Positions 16,832-26,622 of a stretch of 64,000 bases of DNA are shown here, one piece after another. How positions within the stretch are numbered: position 1 is the first letter of the stretch; each line of letters starts with the position of its first letter. Made by a program: the position numbers and the translations under genes. The DNA is taken from NCBI GenBank assembly GCA_033765345.1, contig JANRIC010000004.1, positions 19,584 to 83,583 on the forward strand. Reading direction: 5' to 3'. The notes beneath the pieces were generated by a model. The model saw only the letters and a program-made list of their open reading frames with translations. It did no database searches and was not told the DNA's origin. The stretch comes from JANRIC01 sp033765345. Its GTDB lineage: Bacteria > Bacteroidota > Bacteroidia > Cytophagales > Microscillaceae.

Positions 16832-18430
16832 TCAATACAAATCCCAATTCCCTTCCAAATAATAGCGATACAGCACCGGATGATGAATGGTATTGGTATC
16901 TACGGGATCCAATTTGGGGTCGTAGAAAAAATCTCTTTTACCGAAGGAGGTCATCATCAACATAGCTTCTTGATTGAGCCAAAGGGTATGAATATCATCA
17001 AATTTGAGCCTTCGCATTGCTTTTTTGAGGGCTGTGGTACTGAGGTGTTTGGCTCCTACAGTCCAGCCCCATTCGCCGAAAGTCAGGATCTGATTGTGGA
17101 TTTGTATTGTCTGGAAACCCGCTGCCTGCACCGAACGATTGATACACTCGAAGGCCTTGCCATTGAAATACGGACTGCCCGATTGGGTAATCATTACTCC
17201 TTGTGGGCGCAGGTGTCGATAACACAATTCATAAAATTCTTTGCTGTATAACCGGCCTAGCTCTACGGTGCGGGGATCGGGTAAGTCAATGATGATGACA
17301 TCAAAGTAGTCCCGGGTTTTGTCCATAAAAATGTACGCATCCTGGTTGTATATCTTGAGCTTGGGGCTATACAATGAGCTGTCGTTCATTTCAAGCAGTA
17401 CGGGATGAGTTTTGCCTAGGTCGGTCATTGCCGGGTCTAAATCTACTAAAGTAATGTTTCTGACTTCGGAGTGTTTAAGAATTTCACGGACTGCACCCCC
17501 GTCGCCACCTCCCAAAACAAGTACATTATAGGGAGTAGGCGATAGCTTCATCACCGGATGTACAAGGGGTTCGTGGTACATTTCTTCATCGCGGGTGCTG
17601 AATTGCTCACTGCCATTGATAAAAAGCCAGTAGTCGTTTTTCCATTGGGTGATGACTATTTTCTGGTATTTGCTCTGCTCTACGTAGATAATTTGGTCTT
17701 TGTAGCGTTTTTGCTCTCCGAAAAGCACAATAGGATCGGCAAAAACAAAACCCAGCAATATGATCAAAAAAATCATCCCACCGATAAAAGTCAGCAACCG
17801 GCGAAATTTGATTTCTATTAAATTTCTAAACTGTAAAAAAAGGATGGAAGCCACTACAAAATTTACCAAACCCAGCACAAAAGGCGTATACGTCAGCCCC
17901 AGCCAGGGTAAACCTACAAAGGCAAAAAACAAACCGCCAAGCAAACTTCCATAGTAGTCGTTTTCCATTACCGAAGCAATATTAACCCGAAGACTCTGAT
18001 AGGCTTCATTAAGCCTCGTGACAAGGGGAATCTCTAAACCGATCAAAAAACCGATCAGAATACTCATCAGGTAAATGATCAACCCAAAATAAATGGTGTA
18101 GGCTGCAATGACATAAATCAACAAAGCCGAAAAAGAAACCAGCAAGGATAAAATAAATTCTATGAGGATAAACTTCTCCAGTAGCCTGCCTTGAATATAC
18201 TGACTCAGCCGACTCCCCAGCCCCATGGAGAAAAGCATAAAAGAAAGCACCAACGTCCATTGCAGGATAGAATCTCCGATAAAATAACTGGCTAGTGTAG
18301 AAAGAATATATTCGGATACGATGCCTGATAGACCTGTAGCAAACAAAGAAATTTTAAGGATGAGAGATTTTCGTTTTTGAGAGCGGTGGTTTTCTTGTTC
18401 CATAAGGTAATTGACGCTGTTTTTGAGCAA
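16832..18430 (-). CDS. speE: Membrane-fused spermidine synthase (polyamine aminopropyltransferase)
   Basis: 532 aa. The N-terminal 220 residues form about seven transmembrane helices. The C-terminal half is a spermidine-synthase domain: YQKIVITQW, the SAM-binding VLVLGGGDGGAVREILKH, the VDLDPAMTDL acidic loop, and DLPDPRTVELGRLYSKEFY. The fused-membrane form is common in bacteria and may work on polyamines at the membrane. The start may be the ATG nine codons in (MEQENHRSQ). Confidence 0.85.
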   Translation of the reverse strand: MLKNSVNYLMEQENHRSQKRKSLILKISLFATGLSGIVSEYILSTLASYFIGDSILQWTLVLSFMLFSMGLGSRLSQYIQGRLLEKFILIEFILSLLVSFSALLIYVIAAYTIYFGLIIYLMSILIGFLIGLEIPLVTRLNEAYQSLRVNIASVMENDYYGSLLGGLFFAFVGLPWLGLTYTPFVLGLVNFVVASILFLQFRNLIEIKFRRLLTFIGGMIFLIILLGFVFADPIVLFGEQKRYKDQIIYVEQSKYQKIVITQWKNDYWLFINGSEQFSTRDEEMYHEPLVHPVMKLSPTPYNVLVLGGGDGGAVREILKHSEVRNITLVDLDPAMTDLGKTHPVLLEMNDSSLYSPKLKIYNQDAYIFMDKTRDYFDVIIIDLPDPRTVELGRLYSKEFYELCYRHLRPQGVMITQSGSPYFNGKAFECINRSVQAAGFQTIQIHNQILTFGEWGWTVGAKHLSTTALKKAMRRLKFDDIHTLWLNQEAMLMMTSFGKRDFFYDPKLDPVDTNTIHHPVLYRYYLEGNWDLY

Positions 18431-18623
18431 AAATTTTAATTTTCAAAGATTTATACAGACATGTATTCAATATTCAAAATCAGAAAATCTTTGAACCTGT
18501 TTAAAATAGGGTACAAGAATACGGTAATTAGCCGAAACAGTCAATTTCAAGGATAGAAATTTGTACAAAAGTTTTGCTTTCTTCCATTTTAGAGTCCTTG
18601 ATCCAAACTCCCCATTCTGCTTA

Positions 18624-20333
18624 TTATTTAGGCAGTTTAATTGTAAAGTTGGTATATTCCCCTGAGCGGCTATCCAGAGAAACTTGCCCATCGAGGCGTT
18701 CGAGGGCTTTTTTGACCACATAAAGCCCCAATCCATTGCCTTTGGAGGCTTCGGATCCCCGAAAAAACATTTCAAAGATACGTGCTTGAAACTCTTCTGG
18801 AATTCCGACACCATTATCCTGAAGCTCTATTTGAATACTTGCAAAGTCATTTTGAATATGAATATCCAATTGAGGGCTACTTTCGGAATTCTGTGTGCGA
18901 AAAGTAATGGCATTTTCAATCAAATTTTCTAAGACTGCCTGAACGACCTCTGGGTCAGAATGATACAACACATCGGGTGCTACTTTAAGATGAAATTGCA
19001 TGCCACTTTCTGCTATTCGGTCTTTCAGGTTTTCCTGAATATGAGAAATAATTCTCTCAAAATCAATTTTTTCTAGCTCTAAATCTTTCCCAAAGATATA
19101 ACTTAACAAATGGAGTTTCTCGAGCATCCCATCCATTTTTTGGGCGGTCAGGTCTATCCGATCAAAAAAATCAAGGGCTTTGCTGCTTTCACTTACTTCT
19201 AGGCGGGCTATTTGGGTAAGCCCAGTAAGGGTAGCCACAGGTCCTTTAAAATCGTGGGAAGCACGGTAGATCAGTGTATCGAGTTCTTGGTTGGAGAGTA
19301 CCAGGGCTTCGTTGGTTCTTCGCAGGTCTTGGGTTCTTTCCTCTACCAATTCTTCTAGGTGTTGGTTGATAGATTTTAGTTTTTCATTGGCAGCTTCTAC
19401 TTCGTCTTGGGCTTCTTTGATGCGGATGTTTTGCTCTTCAAGCTGGTCTCTTTGTTCGCGGATTTCCTTGGTTTGGCTTTGTAGCTCTATGTTTTTGAGC
19501 TCGATATCGTTTTTTTGCTTAAATATTTCGTCATTTTTAATTTTTAGAAGTCGGTTCGAGCGTTGTTTTTGGATGATAAAAATGGTGAGTAGCGCAATGA
19601 TCAAGCCCAATAATCCCAAGCCGCCAATGAGCAGATAATTATTGAGTTTTTGGTTTTGGATCTGGAGTTTGTAAAAACTTTCTGCTTTTGAAAAAAGATG
19701 CGGGTCATCCATATCTTCTTCTTCAATATCTCTTTTAAGCTCAACCGCTTTGAGGAAATAGTGCCTGCTGTTAGCGGCATCGCCCAAGTGGTCGTACAGT
19801 TGTCCGATGATTACACAGGCTTCGGCAGTTTTAATAGGGTCATTCAGCTCGAGGTTGATTTGATAATATTTGAGATAATACTCCAAAGATTTTTGATAGT
19901 GGTCTTCGCTGATATAAAATAAATTGTAGTAATAATCTCCGATAACCTTAATCGCTTGAGCCTGTTTGGCTTTCAGACCCAGGTTTTCATAAATTTCCAG
20001 GGCTTTTTGGTAGCTTTGGATAGACTCTTGGTCTCTTTTGAGGGGGTCTTCATAAAACACATCTCCTAAAACCATCTGAGCGTCTGCTTCTCCTTCTTCA
20101 TATTGAATACGACTGGACATATATTGTGCTTGCATGGCAAAATATTCGGCATTTTTATAAAGGCGATCCGTGATATATTCTCCTGCAAGCAGATTCATGG
20201 TATTGACCCAGGTTGTATCACGGCTTGGCCATACAGCCAGTACACGCCTTAGGCTATCAATTCTAAAGCATTGTGCCCAGGTGTTTAGAGAAACCAATAC
20301 AAGGAATAATACAAGTAAAAAATGTCTTTTCAT
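18624..20333 (-). CDS. TPR-containing sensor histidine kinase
   Basis: 569 aa from the ATG at 20333 (a TTG lies five codons upstream). Signal peptide, periplasmic TPR repeats (about 60-200), one transmembrane helix (about 228-250), a long coiled coil, then HisKA with YRASHDFKGPVATLTGL (phosphoacceptor His) and HATPase_c with NLIENAITF, DNGVGIPEE and GNGLGLYVVKKA. No response regulator lies next to it, so it is an orphan kinase. The type is abundant in Bacteroidota. Confidence 0.87.
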   Translation of the reverse strand: MKRHFLLVLFLVLVSLNTWAQCFRIDSLRRVLAVWPSRDTTWVNTMNLLAGEYITDRLYKNAEYFAMQAQYMSSRIQYEEGEADAQMVLGDVFYEDPLKRDQESIQSYQKALEIYENLGLKAKQAQAIKVIGDYYYNLFYISEDHYQKSLEYYLKYYQINLELNDPIKTAEACVIIGQLYDHLGDAANSRHYFLKAVELKRDIEEEDMDDPHLFSKAESFYKLQIQNQKLNNYLLIGGLGLLGLIIALLTIFIIQKQRSNRLLKIKNDEIFKQKNDIELKNIELQSQTKEIREQRDQLEEQNIRIKEAQDEVEAANEKLKSINQHLEELVEERTQDLRRTNEALVLSNQELDTLIYRASHDFKGPVATLTGLTQIARLEVSESSKALDFFDRIDLTAQKMDGMLEKLHLLSYIFGKDLELEKIDFERIISHIQENLKDRIAESGMQFHLKVAPDVLYHSDPEVVQAVLENLIENAITFRTQNSESSPQLDIHIQNDFASIQIELQDNGVGIPEEFQARIFEMFFRGSEASKGNGLGLYVVKKALERLDGQVSLDSRSGEYTNFTIKLPK

Positions 20334-20487
20334 ACAGACAAACTCCAATCAGTATTTATCACACAATTATAATACAAAACTCAGATTTTTGGGGCTTAAA
20401 CTCTTGATAAAGGCGTTTTTTTGAAAAAAAATCTAAATTTTTCTCCAACTTTAGACCTCAGGCAGTAATATCCTAAAAGAACTTTTC

Positions 20488-21135
20488 ATGAACCTAGTAA
20501 AAGAACATCAGAAATTCATTGAAAGTATCGTTCAGACTTATCTCCGAAGGTTTAGAATTTTTCCATCGGGTGATTTTCTACAGGATGTCTTGCTAAATAT
20601 CCTCGAGAGAGAATCAGAGATCATCCATTCTTTCCAGGAGAAAAACAAAAACAAAGTCCCTTTCAAAAGTTACCTAGCTCGTACAGTCTGGAACGAATGT
20701 ATTGATCTGGGAAAACACAAATACGCCCGGCTTTATCAAGATGCCGTCAATCACCTTGATATTTCGTCTTCATTACACCTGCCTCCGATAGCTCCCTCCC
20801 AGGAAGAGGAAGAAGAAGACCAAGAGCATTTACTCCAAAGAATTCAGCAGGCACTCGATTCCAAACGATTGAAAAAAAACAAAAGAAAGATTGAGCTTTT
20901 CTTGAATCTCAAAAAAGGAAGCAACATCAATCGGGAAGAGTTAGAAAAATGCTTCCCAGATTCGCCTCATAGTGCCCTCCAAATGTGTCTTAAAAAACTT
21001 AAAAACGCAAAAAACGAAACGCAAAAATACCAGGCCATCGCACAAATAAGCGGCAAAAATCACGAAACCGAACAGCGTTGGTTCAATTATCAACTCACCA
21101 AAATCCGTGAGTACCTCAATAACCGAATCTTATGA
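20488..21135 (+). CDS. Sigma-factor-like protein
   Basis: 215 aa. The N-terminal 80 residues resemble sigma region 2: FLQDVLLNILERE followed by PFKSYLARTVWNECIDLGKHKY, the same order as ECF sigma factors. The C-terminal part has helices that could be a degenerate region 4, but I see no clear helix-turn-helix. Its stop overlaps the start of the next gene (ATGA at 21132), an arrangement typical of a sigma factor with its membrane-bound regulator. Divergent from the histidine kinase. Confidence 0.55.
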   Translation: MNLVKEHQKFIESIVQTYLRRFRIFPSGDFLQDVLLNILERESEIIHSFQEKNKNKVPFKSYLARTVWNECIDLGKHKYARLYQDAVNHLDISSSLHLPPIAPSQEEEEEDQEHLLQRIQQALDSKRLKKNKRKIELFLNLKKGSNINREELEKCFPDSPHSALQMCLKKLKNAKNETQKYQAIAQISGKNHETEQRWFNYQLTKIREYLNNRIL

Positions 21136-23660
21136 AAGACAATACACAAAATCCGAATATTTCGCCCTTTATCTCAGATTATCTCAACGAAAAAGGCAAA
21201 CTCAGCGAATTGGGCTTTATGCTGGTGGTAGATGCTTTGCTACTCAATCGGGAAGACCAAATCCCCGCTTCCATTCTCGAGCATATCCATCGTAACGCCG
21301 AAGATAGGAAAGAAGTGATGGAATATTATGCCGTGATGAAGCAACAAAACACAGCTTATTTATGGGCTTATCCCTACTACTATCCCAAAGCCAGGAGGCA
21401 CTTCCAACCCAAAAGGCATAAAGTTTATTTCACATCTTCAGCCATTCTCCTTACTATTTTGGTAGGAATATATCTGATGATCTATGCTACAAAAACTATA
21501 CATCCCAAACATCAAGAAGCCAAGACGACCACTCCCACACATAAAACCCACGAACTGCTACGCAAATTTAACCCAGAGTTTTTAAAAACAGATATTGCGA
21601 ATCGCCCCCTTATCGTACATAAAAACCAAGCCTGTAGTTTTGATCTTCCTAGCGGCTCCCAAATTCATATCCCCGCCCAAACCTTTGTCAATCAAAAAGG
21701 CGAAATAATACAGGGAGACATAGAAATCAAATACCGTGAATTTCACAAGGCACTTGAAATCCTTGCCAGCGGTATTCCTATGCGCTACGATAGTGCCGGA
21801 GTAAGTTATCCTTTTGAATCGGCAGGGATGTTTGAAATAAGAGCCTACGCCGAAAATAAAGAAGTATTCATCGCTCCCGACAAAAATATTGAGGTAAATA
21901 TGGCTTCTTTTGGCGAAGAAGAAGATTTTAATCATTATTTTCTCAAAGAAGAAAAAGATAAAAAACCCCAATGGGAACTCTTAGGAGCTTCCAAGATTAA
22001 AAAAACTCAGGAACCTGAGATTCAAATACGCGAAATTTCTAAAGAAGTAGCTTTTGGAGATACCTTGGGCATACTTGCGAGCAATTTGAATGATGATAAA
22101 GCTTTGATGTCTGATGAAACAATCGTCTTTAAAATCCCGGTGAACCTCAAAAAACATCCTGAACTCGCAGCATTTTCTCAGACCTATTGGGAGTGGCGCT
22201 CTACTGGTATAATTAGCGAAAACCCCTTTGTCAATTCCTGGGTTTTGAATGAACCCTGGGATGATGTGGAGCTGAATCTCCTCCCCTCAACCCGCTATGA
22301 AGAGCTGGAAATCTACCAATCGGATACCATTGACGACATCCGATTCAGTAAAAACGAACAATTTATTCTATTTTCTTCTCATAACGGTACAGCCACTTTG
22401 ATGAACCTGGAATCCGGTGAGAAAGTATTTTTACCTGGTGCCTGGACGGCAATTTTCTCACCCGATGACAGGTACGTGCTCACTACCCTGGATGATGTCA
22501 AACTTTGGTCTTTGGAAGGCAAGCTATTGCAAAATTTCGGTACTCCCGAATATGGTGTCAAATCGGTAGCTTTTTCGCCGGATAGTAAGTATTTGTTGAT
22601 TACCTCCAAAGAAAATCACGTCAGGCTTTATGACATCCAGGGTAAATTCATTGCTAGGCTTTGGGCAGGTACTGAGGATTATGCTTACGCACTCAGTACT
22701 TTGGAACTCAAAAACCTCAGCTCCGAAGCGGTTTACTTTACCGAAGATAGTCGCTATGTGCTGATCAAATCCACGAAAGGTAATCTCAAAGCCTGGGATG
22801 TGAAAGGTCAGGCATTGGATTGGAATACCGACAAACTAAGTAAAACCTTTGAAGAACTCCAGGTAAAACATCTTGGAACCTTTTCTCAAAAATTGTTGGA
22901 TTTCAATGTCCAAAGTCGCTTAGAAACTCTATTTACCCAAAAAACCCGGCTGTTAAACTTGCTTACTTTCACCGAAAATCAGCGTTGGAACAAAGGCTCT
23001 TTCTCTGAAAAAGGCAATTATTTATTTACAGAAAGCATAGAGAAAAACAATACACATTTTTTTATACTCTGGCGAAAGCGTGCCTCTGCCTTTCAAGAGG
23101 AAATCTACGATGTGTTGCTCAAAAAAGATAATGAAAGTGGACAAGGAGGGTTTCTTATGCGACTCGTGAAAGCAGATTCTATGCGTATTAAGTTATATTC
23201 CGACCAAACCATCCTCCGGAAAGAAATTGTATTGCAGGTGCAACAGCAGCAAAAAACCGAAAATAAACTCCTCCGTGTTTTTGAAGTCAAAAAACTCGGT
23301 ATTTATAATGTAGATCGCATTTATGATGCGCCTAGAATGATCGCTTTGCAGGCTGACTTTCGTTGGGATCACTCTCCCAAGAGTCTTAGTTTTTACCCTA
23401 CCGTGTATCAGATTTGTGGCAAAAACCAAAACGTAGTCATCACTTATCACGCTTTAGATTGGGAAGACTTCCGCTTTGACCCGCAGGATCGTAACTACCT
23501 ACTGGCTGTTTTGCCAGATGAGAAAATTGCCTACTTCCGCCCCGAAGATTTTGCCAAGCTCAAACTCCCAGAAATCCAAAATCAAGGCAAATATACCTTC
23601 CAAATGCATTCCCGAAAGTTTGAAGGCTCTCAGGAAGAATTGGCACAGATGCTGAAATGA
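21132..23660 (+). CDS. Membrane protein with WD40-like C-terminal repeats, probable regulator of the sigma-like protein
   Basis: 842 aa. Cytoplasmic N-terminus of about 97 residues (possible anti-sigma segment), one transmembrane helix (about 98-117), then an extracytoplasmic domain with IPAQTFVNQKGEIIQGDIEIKYREF and SGIPMRYDS...FESAGMFEIRA, a pattern seen in several Bacteroidota surface proteins. WD40-like blades follow between about 395 and 560 (IRFSKNEQFILFSSH, AIFSPDDRYVLTT, SVAFSPDSKYLLITS). The fusion suggests the beta-propeller senses an envelope signal and relays it to the coupled sigma-like protein; this is inference. Confidence 0.6.
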   Translation: MKDNTQNPNISPFISDYLNEKGKLSELGFMLVVDALLLNREDQIPASILEHIHRNAEDRKEVMEYYAVMKQQNTAYLWAYPYYYPKARRHFQPKRHKVYFTSSAILLTILVGIYLMIYATKTIHPKHQEAKTTTPTHKTHELLRKFNPEFLKTDIANRPLIVHKNQACSFDLPSGSQIHIPAQTFVNQKGEIIQGDIEIKYREFHKALEILASGIPMRYDSAGVSYPFESAGMFEIRAYAENKEVFIAPDKNIEVNMASFGEEEDFNHYFLKEEKDKKPQWELLGASKIKKTQEPEIQIREISKEVAFGDTLGILASNLNDDKALMSDETIVFKIPVNLKKHPELAAFSQTYWEWRSTGIISENPFVNSWVLNEPWDDVELNLLPSTRYEELEIYQSDTIDDIRFSKNEQFILFSSHNGTATLMNLESGEKVFLPGAWTAIFSPDDRYVLTTLDDVKLWSLEGKLLQNFGTPEYGVKSVAFSPDSKYLLITSKENHVRLYDIQGKFIARLWAGTEDYAYALSTLELKNLSSEAVYFTEDSRYVLIKSTKGNLKAWDVKGQALDWNTDKLSKTFEELQVKHLGTFSQKLLDFNVQSRLETLFTQKTRLLNLLTFTENQRWNKGSFSEKGNYLFTESIEKNNTHFFILWRKRASAFQEEIYDVLLKKDNESGQGGFLMRLVKADSMRIKLYSDQTILRKEIVLQVQQQQKTENKLLRVFEVKKLGIYNVDRIYDAPRMIALQADFRWDHSPKSLSFYPTVYQICGKNQNVVITYHALDWEDFRFDPQDRNYLLAVLPDEKIAYFRPEDFAKLKLPEIQNQGKYTFQMHSRKFEGSQEELAQMLK

Positions 23661-23852
23661 GGTGTCGGGTGTGAGGTGTCGGGTGTGGGGTGTCAGGTGT
23701 GAGGTGTGGGGAGTTGGGTGTGGGGAGTTGGGTGTGAGGTGTCGGGTGTGAGGTGTCGGGTGTGGGGAGTTGGGTGTGAGGTGTCGGGTGTGAGGTGTTG
23801 GGTGTGGGGAGTTGGGTGTGGGGAGTTGGGTGTGAGGTGTCGGGTGTGAGGA
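23659..23852. repeat. Heptamer-based GT-rich minisatellite
   Basis: About 27 copies of a 7-bp unit arranged mostly as 14-bp pairs, GAGGTGT+CGGGTGT alternating with GGGGAGT+TGGGTGT. It begins over the stop codon of the WD40 protein gene. A long minus-strand frame rich in His/Thr/Pro is only the product of the repeat. Confidence 0.92.
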
Positions 23853-23891
23853 ATTGATTTTATGTTATTGGGAATTGATTTTATGTTATTG
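23850..23891. repeat. Perfect tandem duplication of a 21-bp unit
   Basis: Two identical adjacent 21-bp units starting GGAATTGATTTTATG, directly after the heptamer array and 33 bases before the next start codon; it could carry a duplicated promoter or leader segment. Confidence 0.85.
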
Positions 23892-23924
23892 CATATTTGG
23901 TTAAATTTATCAAACGTATCATTT

Positions 23925-24758
23925 ATGGGCAGTGTAAAATTTTGGATTATTCTGATCTTTTGTTTGGCATTTTTTGATCTAAGCGCGCAAAAATCTGCTG
24001 ATAAGCTTTTAGAATCTATCTTGCCTCCGGGTTGTAATAAGATAGGCAATGATTTTTTTATAGATCAGATAGAAGTTTCAAACATAGTATGGCTGGAGTT
24101 TCTGGCTTATCTGAAGGCAAATAGCCCTGAACAATACCTGGCAAATCTGCCAGATACCACTGTCTGGACTGAGGGGGGTTATGGCTATTTGGGTAGTTTT
24201 GTAGACCCTTATTATGTGTATTATTTGAGTTATCCGGGCTTTAGGTTTTATCCGGTGGTGGGCGTAAGTTATGAGCAGGTTTTGAATTTTTGTGCATGGC
24301 GTTCTAATGCAGTTACTGAAAAATTTAACCTACACAAAAAAAGAAAATTCAAAAACTATGAGGTTGAATTTAGCTTTCGGCTTCCTACCAAAGCCGAGTG
24401 GGAGCAAGCGGCTCGCTCCGACAATGACCCAGTATATGGATTTAGCCCCTTGAAAGCCAAAGATGCCAAACTATATCCTTCGGGCTATCCGGCCAATTAT
24501 AAAAAAGAAAAACGAAATCCAGAAAATGCTTCTTTGATTACAGAATATGTCTATGCTTATCCCCGCAATACTTATGGTTTATACAATATGATCGGCAATG
24601 TAGCCGAAATGGTCGCCGACAAAGGCATCGCCAAAGGAGGAAGTTGGACAGACAAGCTGGAAGATTGCGCCATTGACAAACAAAAAACCTATACCGCCCC
24701 TACGGCCTGGCTGGGCTTTAGATGTGTCTGTACAGTAGCACTAAAGCCTCTCCCCTAA
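23925..24758 (+). CDS. Formylglycine-generating-enzyme-like (SUMF1) exported protein
   Basis: 277 aa from the ATG at 23925, which gives a clean signal peptide (ending LSAQ); upstream in-frame codons lie in the repeat. FGE/C-type-lectin fold features are FFIDQIEVSNIVWLEFL, PVVGVSYEQVLNFCAWRS, FRLPTKAEWEQAARS, TYGLYNMIGNVAEMVAD, AKGGSW and WLGFRCV. Related to the gliding lipoproteins GldJ/GldK and to sulfatase-modifying factors, but the catalytic cysteines of true FGE cannot be confirmed. Unlike the FGE-like gene at 52864 it has no asparagine-codon-rich repeat and is not a retroelement target. Confidence 0.75.
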   Translation: MGSVKFWIILIFCLAFFDLSAQKSADKLLESILPPGCNKIGNDFFIDQIEVSNIVWLEFLAYLKANSPEQYLANLPDTTVWTEGGYGYLGSFVDPYYVYYLSYPGFRFYPVVGVSYEQVLNFCAWRSNAVTEKFNLHKKRKFKNYEVEFSFRLPTKAEWEQAARSDNDPVYGFSPLKAKDAKLYPSGYPANYKKEKRNPENASLITEYVYAYPRNTYGLYNMIGNVAEMVADKGIAKGGSWTDKLEDCAIDKQKTYTAPTAWLGFRCVCTVALKPLP

Positions 24759-24848
24759 GTGAATCCCGACATAAAAATTTATTGTGATCCCATTTGAATA
24801 TTGGGATAAAGTAGATAATTTTAACCATTCATCAAACAGATTTAATGT

Positions 24849-25520
24849 ATGAAAATATTCCTTTATCCTTGTATCATTTTTTTCTTGCTACAGTTTTTAT
24901 CTTCTTGCCAAGTAGTGTATCGAGGCATTACAGAACCCGAGGAAACCATTACACCGGAGCTTTTGGCTACCATACCTTTGAATAAAAAATACAAAATCGC
25001 TGACAAAGTTCGTAATGACCAAATTGTATGGAGAGTAAAATATGTGGATTCGGCTTATGTATACGGTAAAGTGACTAAATTTAATTTTTTTCCTTTACTT
25101 CCTTTAATTATCCATCAGAAAGATTCTGTGGCTATTCAGAATATATCAAGGATGGAAATTGAAGAAAAGAAAAAAGGAATCATATATAGCTACATGAGAA
25201 TTCATAAAAAAAATCAAGCCATAGATTCTTCTGTCATTGCCAAGATCGAGCCCTTTCAAAATTACAAAATAGAAGACAAGTCCGGGCAATCATTCAAAAT
25301 GCGGGTTACCGCCATAGATTCAACTGAAATTTATGGAAGACTCAAAATAAAATCCAAGGCACTGGGTGAAAAACTAAGCATTCCTTTTAAAAATATCCAA
25401 ACAATCAAAAAACAGGAGGTCAGTTATTCCAAAAATATATTGGTGTATACCGGAAGTACATTGGCAATAACTTATGTATCAGTCTTTCTCACGCTTGTAT
25501 CCCTTGGATTAGTGTGGTAA
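24849..25520 (+). CDS. Putative lipoprotein of unknown function
   Basis: 223 aa with an N-terminal lipoprotein signal (LQFLSSC, predicted lipidated Cys near residue 20). Two similar beta-rich segments follow (KYKIADKVRNDQIVWRVKYVDSAYVYGKVTKF and YKIEDKSGQSFKMRVTAIDSTEIYGRLKI), so the protein contains an internal duplication. A hydrophobic helix closes the C-terminus. I do not recognise the family. Confidence 0.6.
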   Translation: MKIFLYPCIIFFLLQFLSSCQVVYRGITEPEETITPELLATIPLNKKYKIADKVRNDQIVWRVKYVDSAYVYGKVTKFNFFPLLPLIIHQKDSVAIQNISRMEIEEKKKGIIYSYMRIHKKNQAIDSSVIAKIEPFQNYKIEDKSGQSFKMRVTAIDSTEIYGRLKIKSKALGEKLSIPFKNIQTIKKQEVSYSKNILVYTGSTLAITYVSVFLTLVSLGLVW

Positions 25521-25665
25521 GTAGCCCATAGTAATTAATTGATAGCCCATAGCAAATACAATTGCGTTGGTTGTCAATTAATTATGAAAATGACTCATAT
25601 AAACTAATTGTAGGCAACTACTTAGTATTAAAATTATATCTTAGTTCTTCTACATCACTTGCAAA

Positions 25666-26535
25666 TTACTTCCCTCCACCCTGCATTTCTGACAATTTCC
25701 TGTACAGTTCTGCTTCTTCGGGAGAGAGCTTGGCGGGGATATTGACCTGTATGGTCAAGTAAAGATCGCCAAAAAGGCGAGGGTTTTGAGAGAAAGGCAT
25801 GCCGAGTTTACGGAGGCGCAGCTGTTTGTTGCTTTGTGTGCCAGGGGGGATTTCTACCTGGATTTGTCCGTTGAGGGTTTGGACATTGACCTTGCCGCCA
25901 AGTACTGCCGTGTGAAGATCGATGCTTTTATCACGATAGAGGTCATTGCCTTTGCGCTCAAAAAGGGCATGCTGGGCAATATGCACTTTGACGAGCAAAT
26001 CACCCCTAGATTCGGGAGCTAATCCTGGCGCACCTTTGCCTTGTAAACGAAGTAGCTGCCCACTGTTGATACCTGGGTTAATCTTGATTTTGAATTTTTC
26101 ATCCCCCACGCTCAAGATTTTATCGGCACCCGTATAAGCTTCCTCGAGGCTGATGATGAGGTCTTTTTCTATGTTTTTTCCTTTTTCTTCCATACCACTG
26201 AAAAATTGGCTAAAAAAAGAAGAAAACGCGCCTCCCGTAAAACCATCAAAAATATCTTTGAGATTAAAATCAATGTCAAAATTAACATCACTGATGTCTA
26301 CATTCTCAAATTGCTTCCAATTTTCTCCCAAAAAATCGTATTTTCGTCTTTTAGTAGGGTCACTGAGTACATTATAGGCTTCGGAGATTTCCTGAAATTT
26401 CTTTTCGGATTTTTTATCTCCCTGGTTTTTGTCAGGATGGTATTTGATGGCTAGTTCACGGTAGGCTTTTTTGATTTCTTCTTGTGAGGCAAAACGACTT
26501 ACACCCAAGACTTTATAATAATCTTTATATTCCAT
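25666..26535 (-). CDS. DnaJ family co-chaperone without zinc finger (CbpA-like)
   Basis: 289 aa. N-terminal J domain with the HPD motif (IKYHPDKNQG), a Gly/Phe-poor linker, then two C-terminal substrate-binding beta domains (EKDLIISLEEAYTGADKIL; DLHTAVLGGKVNVQTL). The CxxCxGxG zinc repeats of type I DnaJ are missing, which makes it type II. It stimulates Hsp70 (DnaK) ATPase. Divergent from the ComM gene. Confidence 0.9.
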   Translation of the reverse strand: MEYKDYYKVLGVSRFASQEEIKKAYRELAIKYHPDKNQGDKKSEKKFQEISEAYNVLSDPTKRRKYDFLGENWKQFENVDISDVNFDIDFNLKDIFDGFTGGAFSSFFSQFFSGMEEKGKNIEKDLIISLEEAYTGADKILSVGDEKFKIKINPGINSGQLLRLQGKGAPGLAPESRGDLLVKVHIAQHALFERKGNDLYRDKSIDLHTAVLGGKVNVQTLNGQIQVEIPPGTQSNKQLRLRKLGMPFSQNPRLFGDLYLTIQVNIPAKLSPEEAELYRKLSEMQGGGK

Positions 26536-26622
26536 AAATCACTCGATTTTTAATTTTTTTTTGGCATTTTTGACCCAAACACACTAAATTATGCATTCAA
26601 ATTCTTTTAACCAAAAAAAACT

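Noticed and set aside
23693..24049. Minus-strand His/Thr/Pro-rich protein
   Set aside because: It exists only because the heptamer array lacks stops in that frame, and it overlaps the real FGE-like gene.
23925..24758. Second DGR target
   Set aside because: The gene has an FGE-like fold, but its 3' end shows no similarity to the template repeat.
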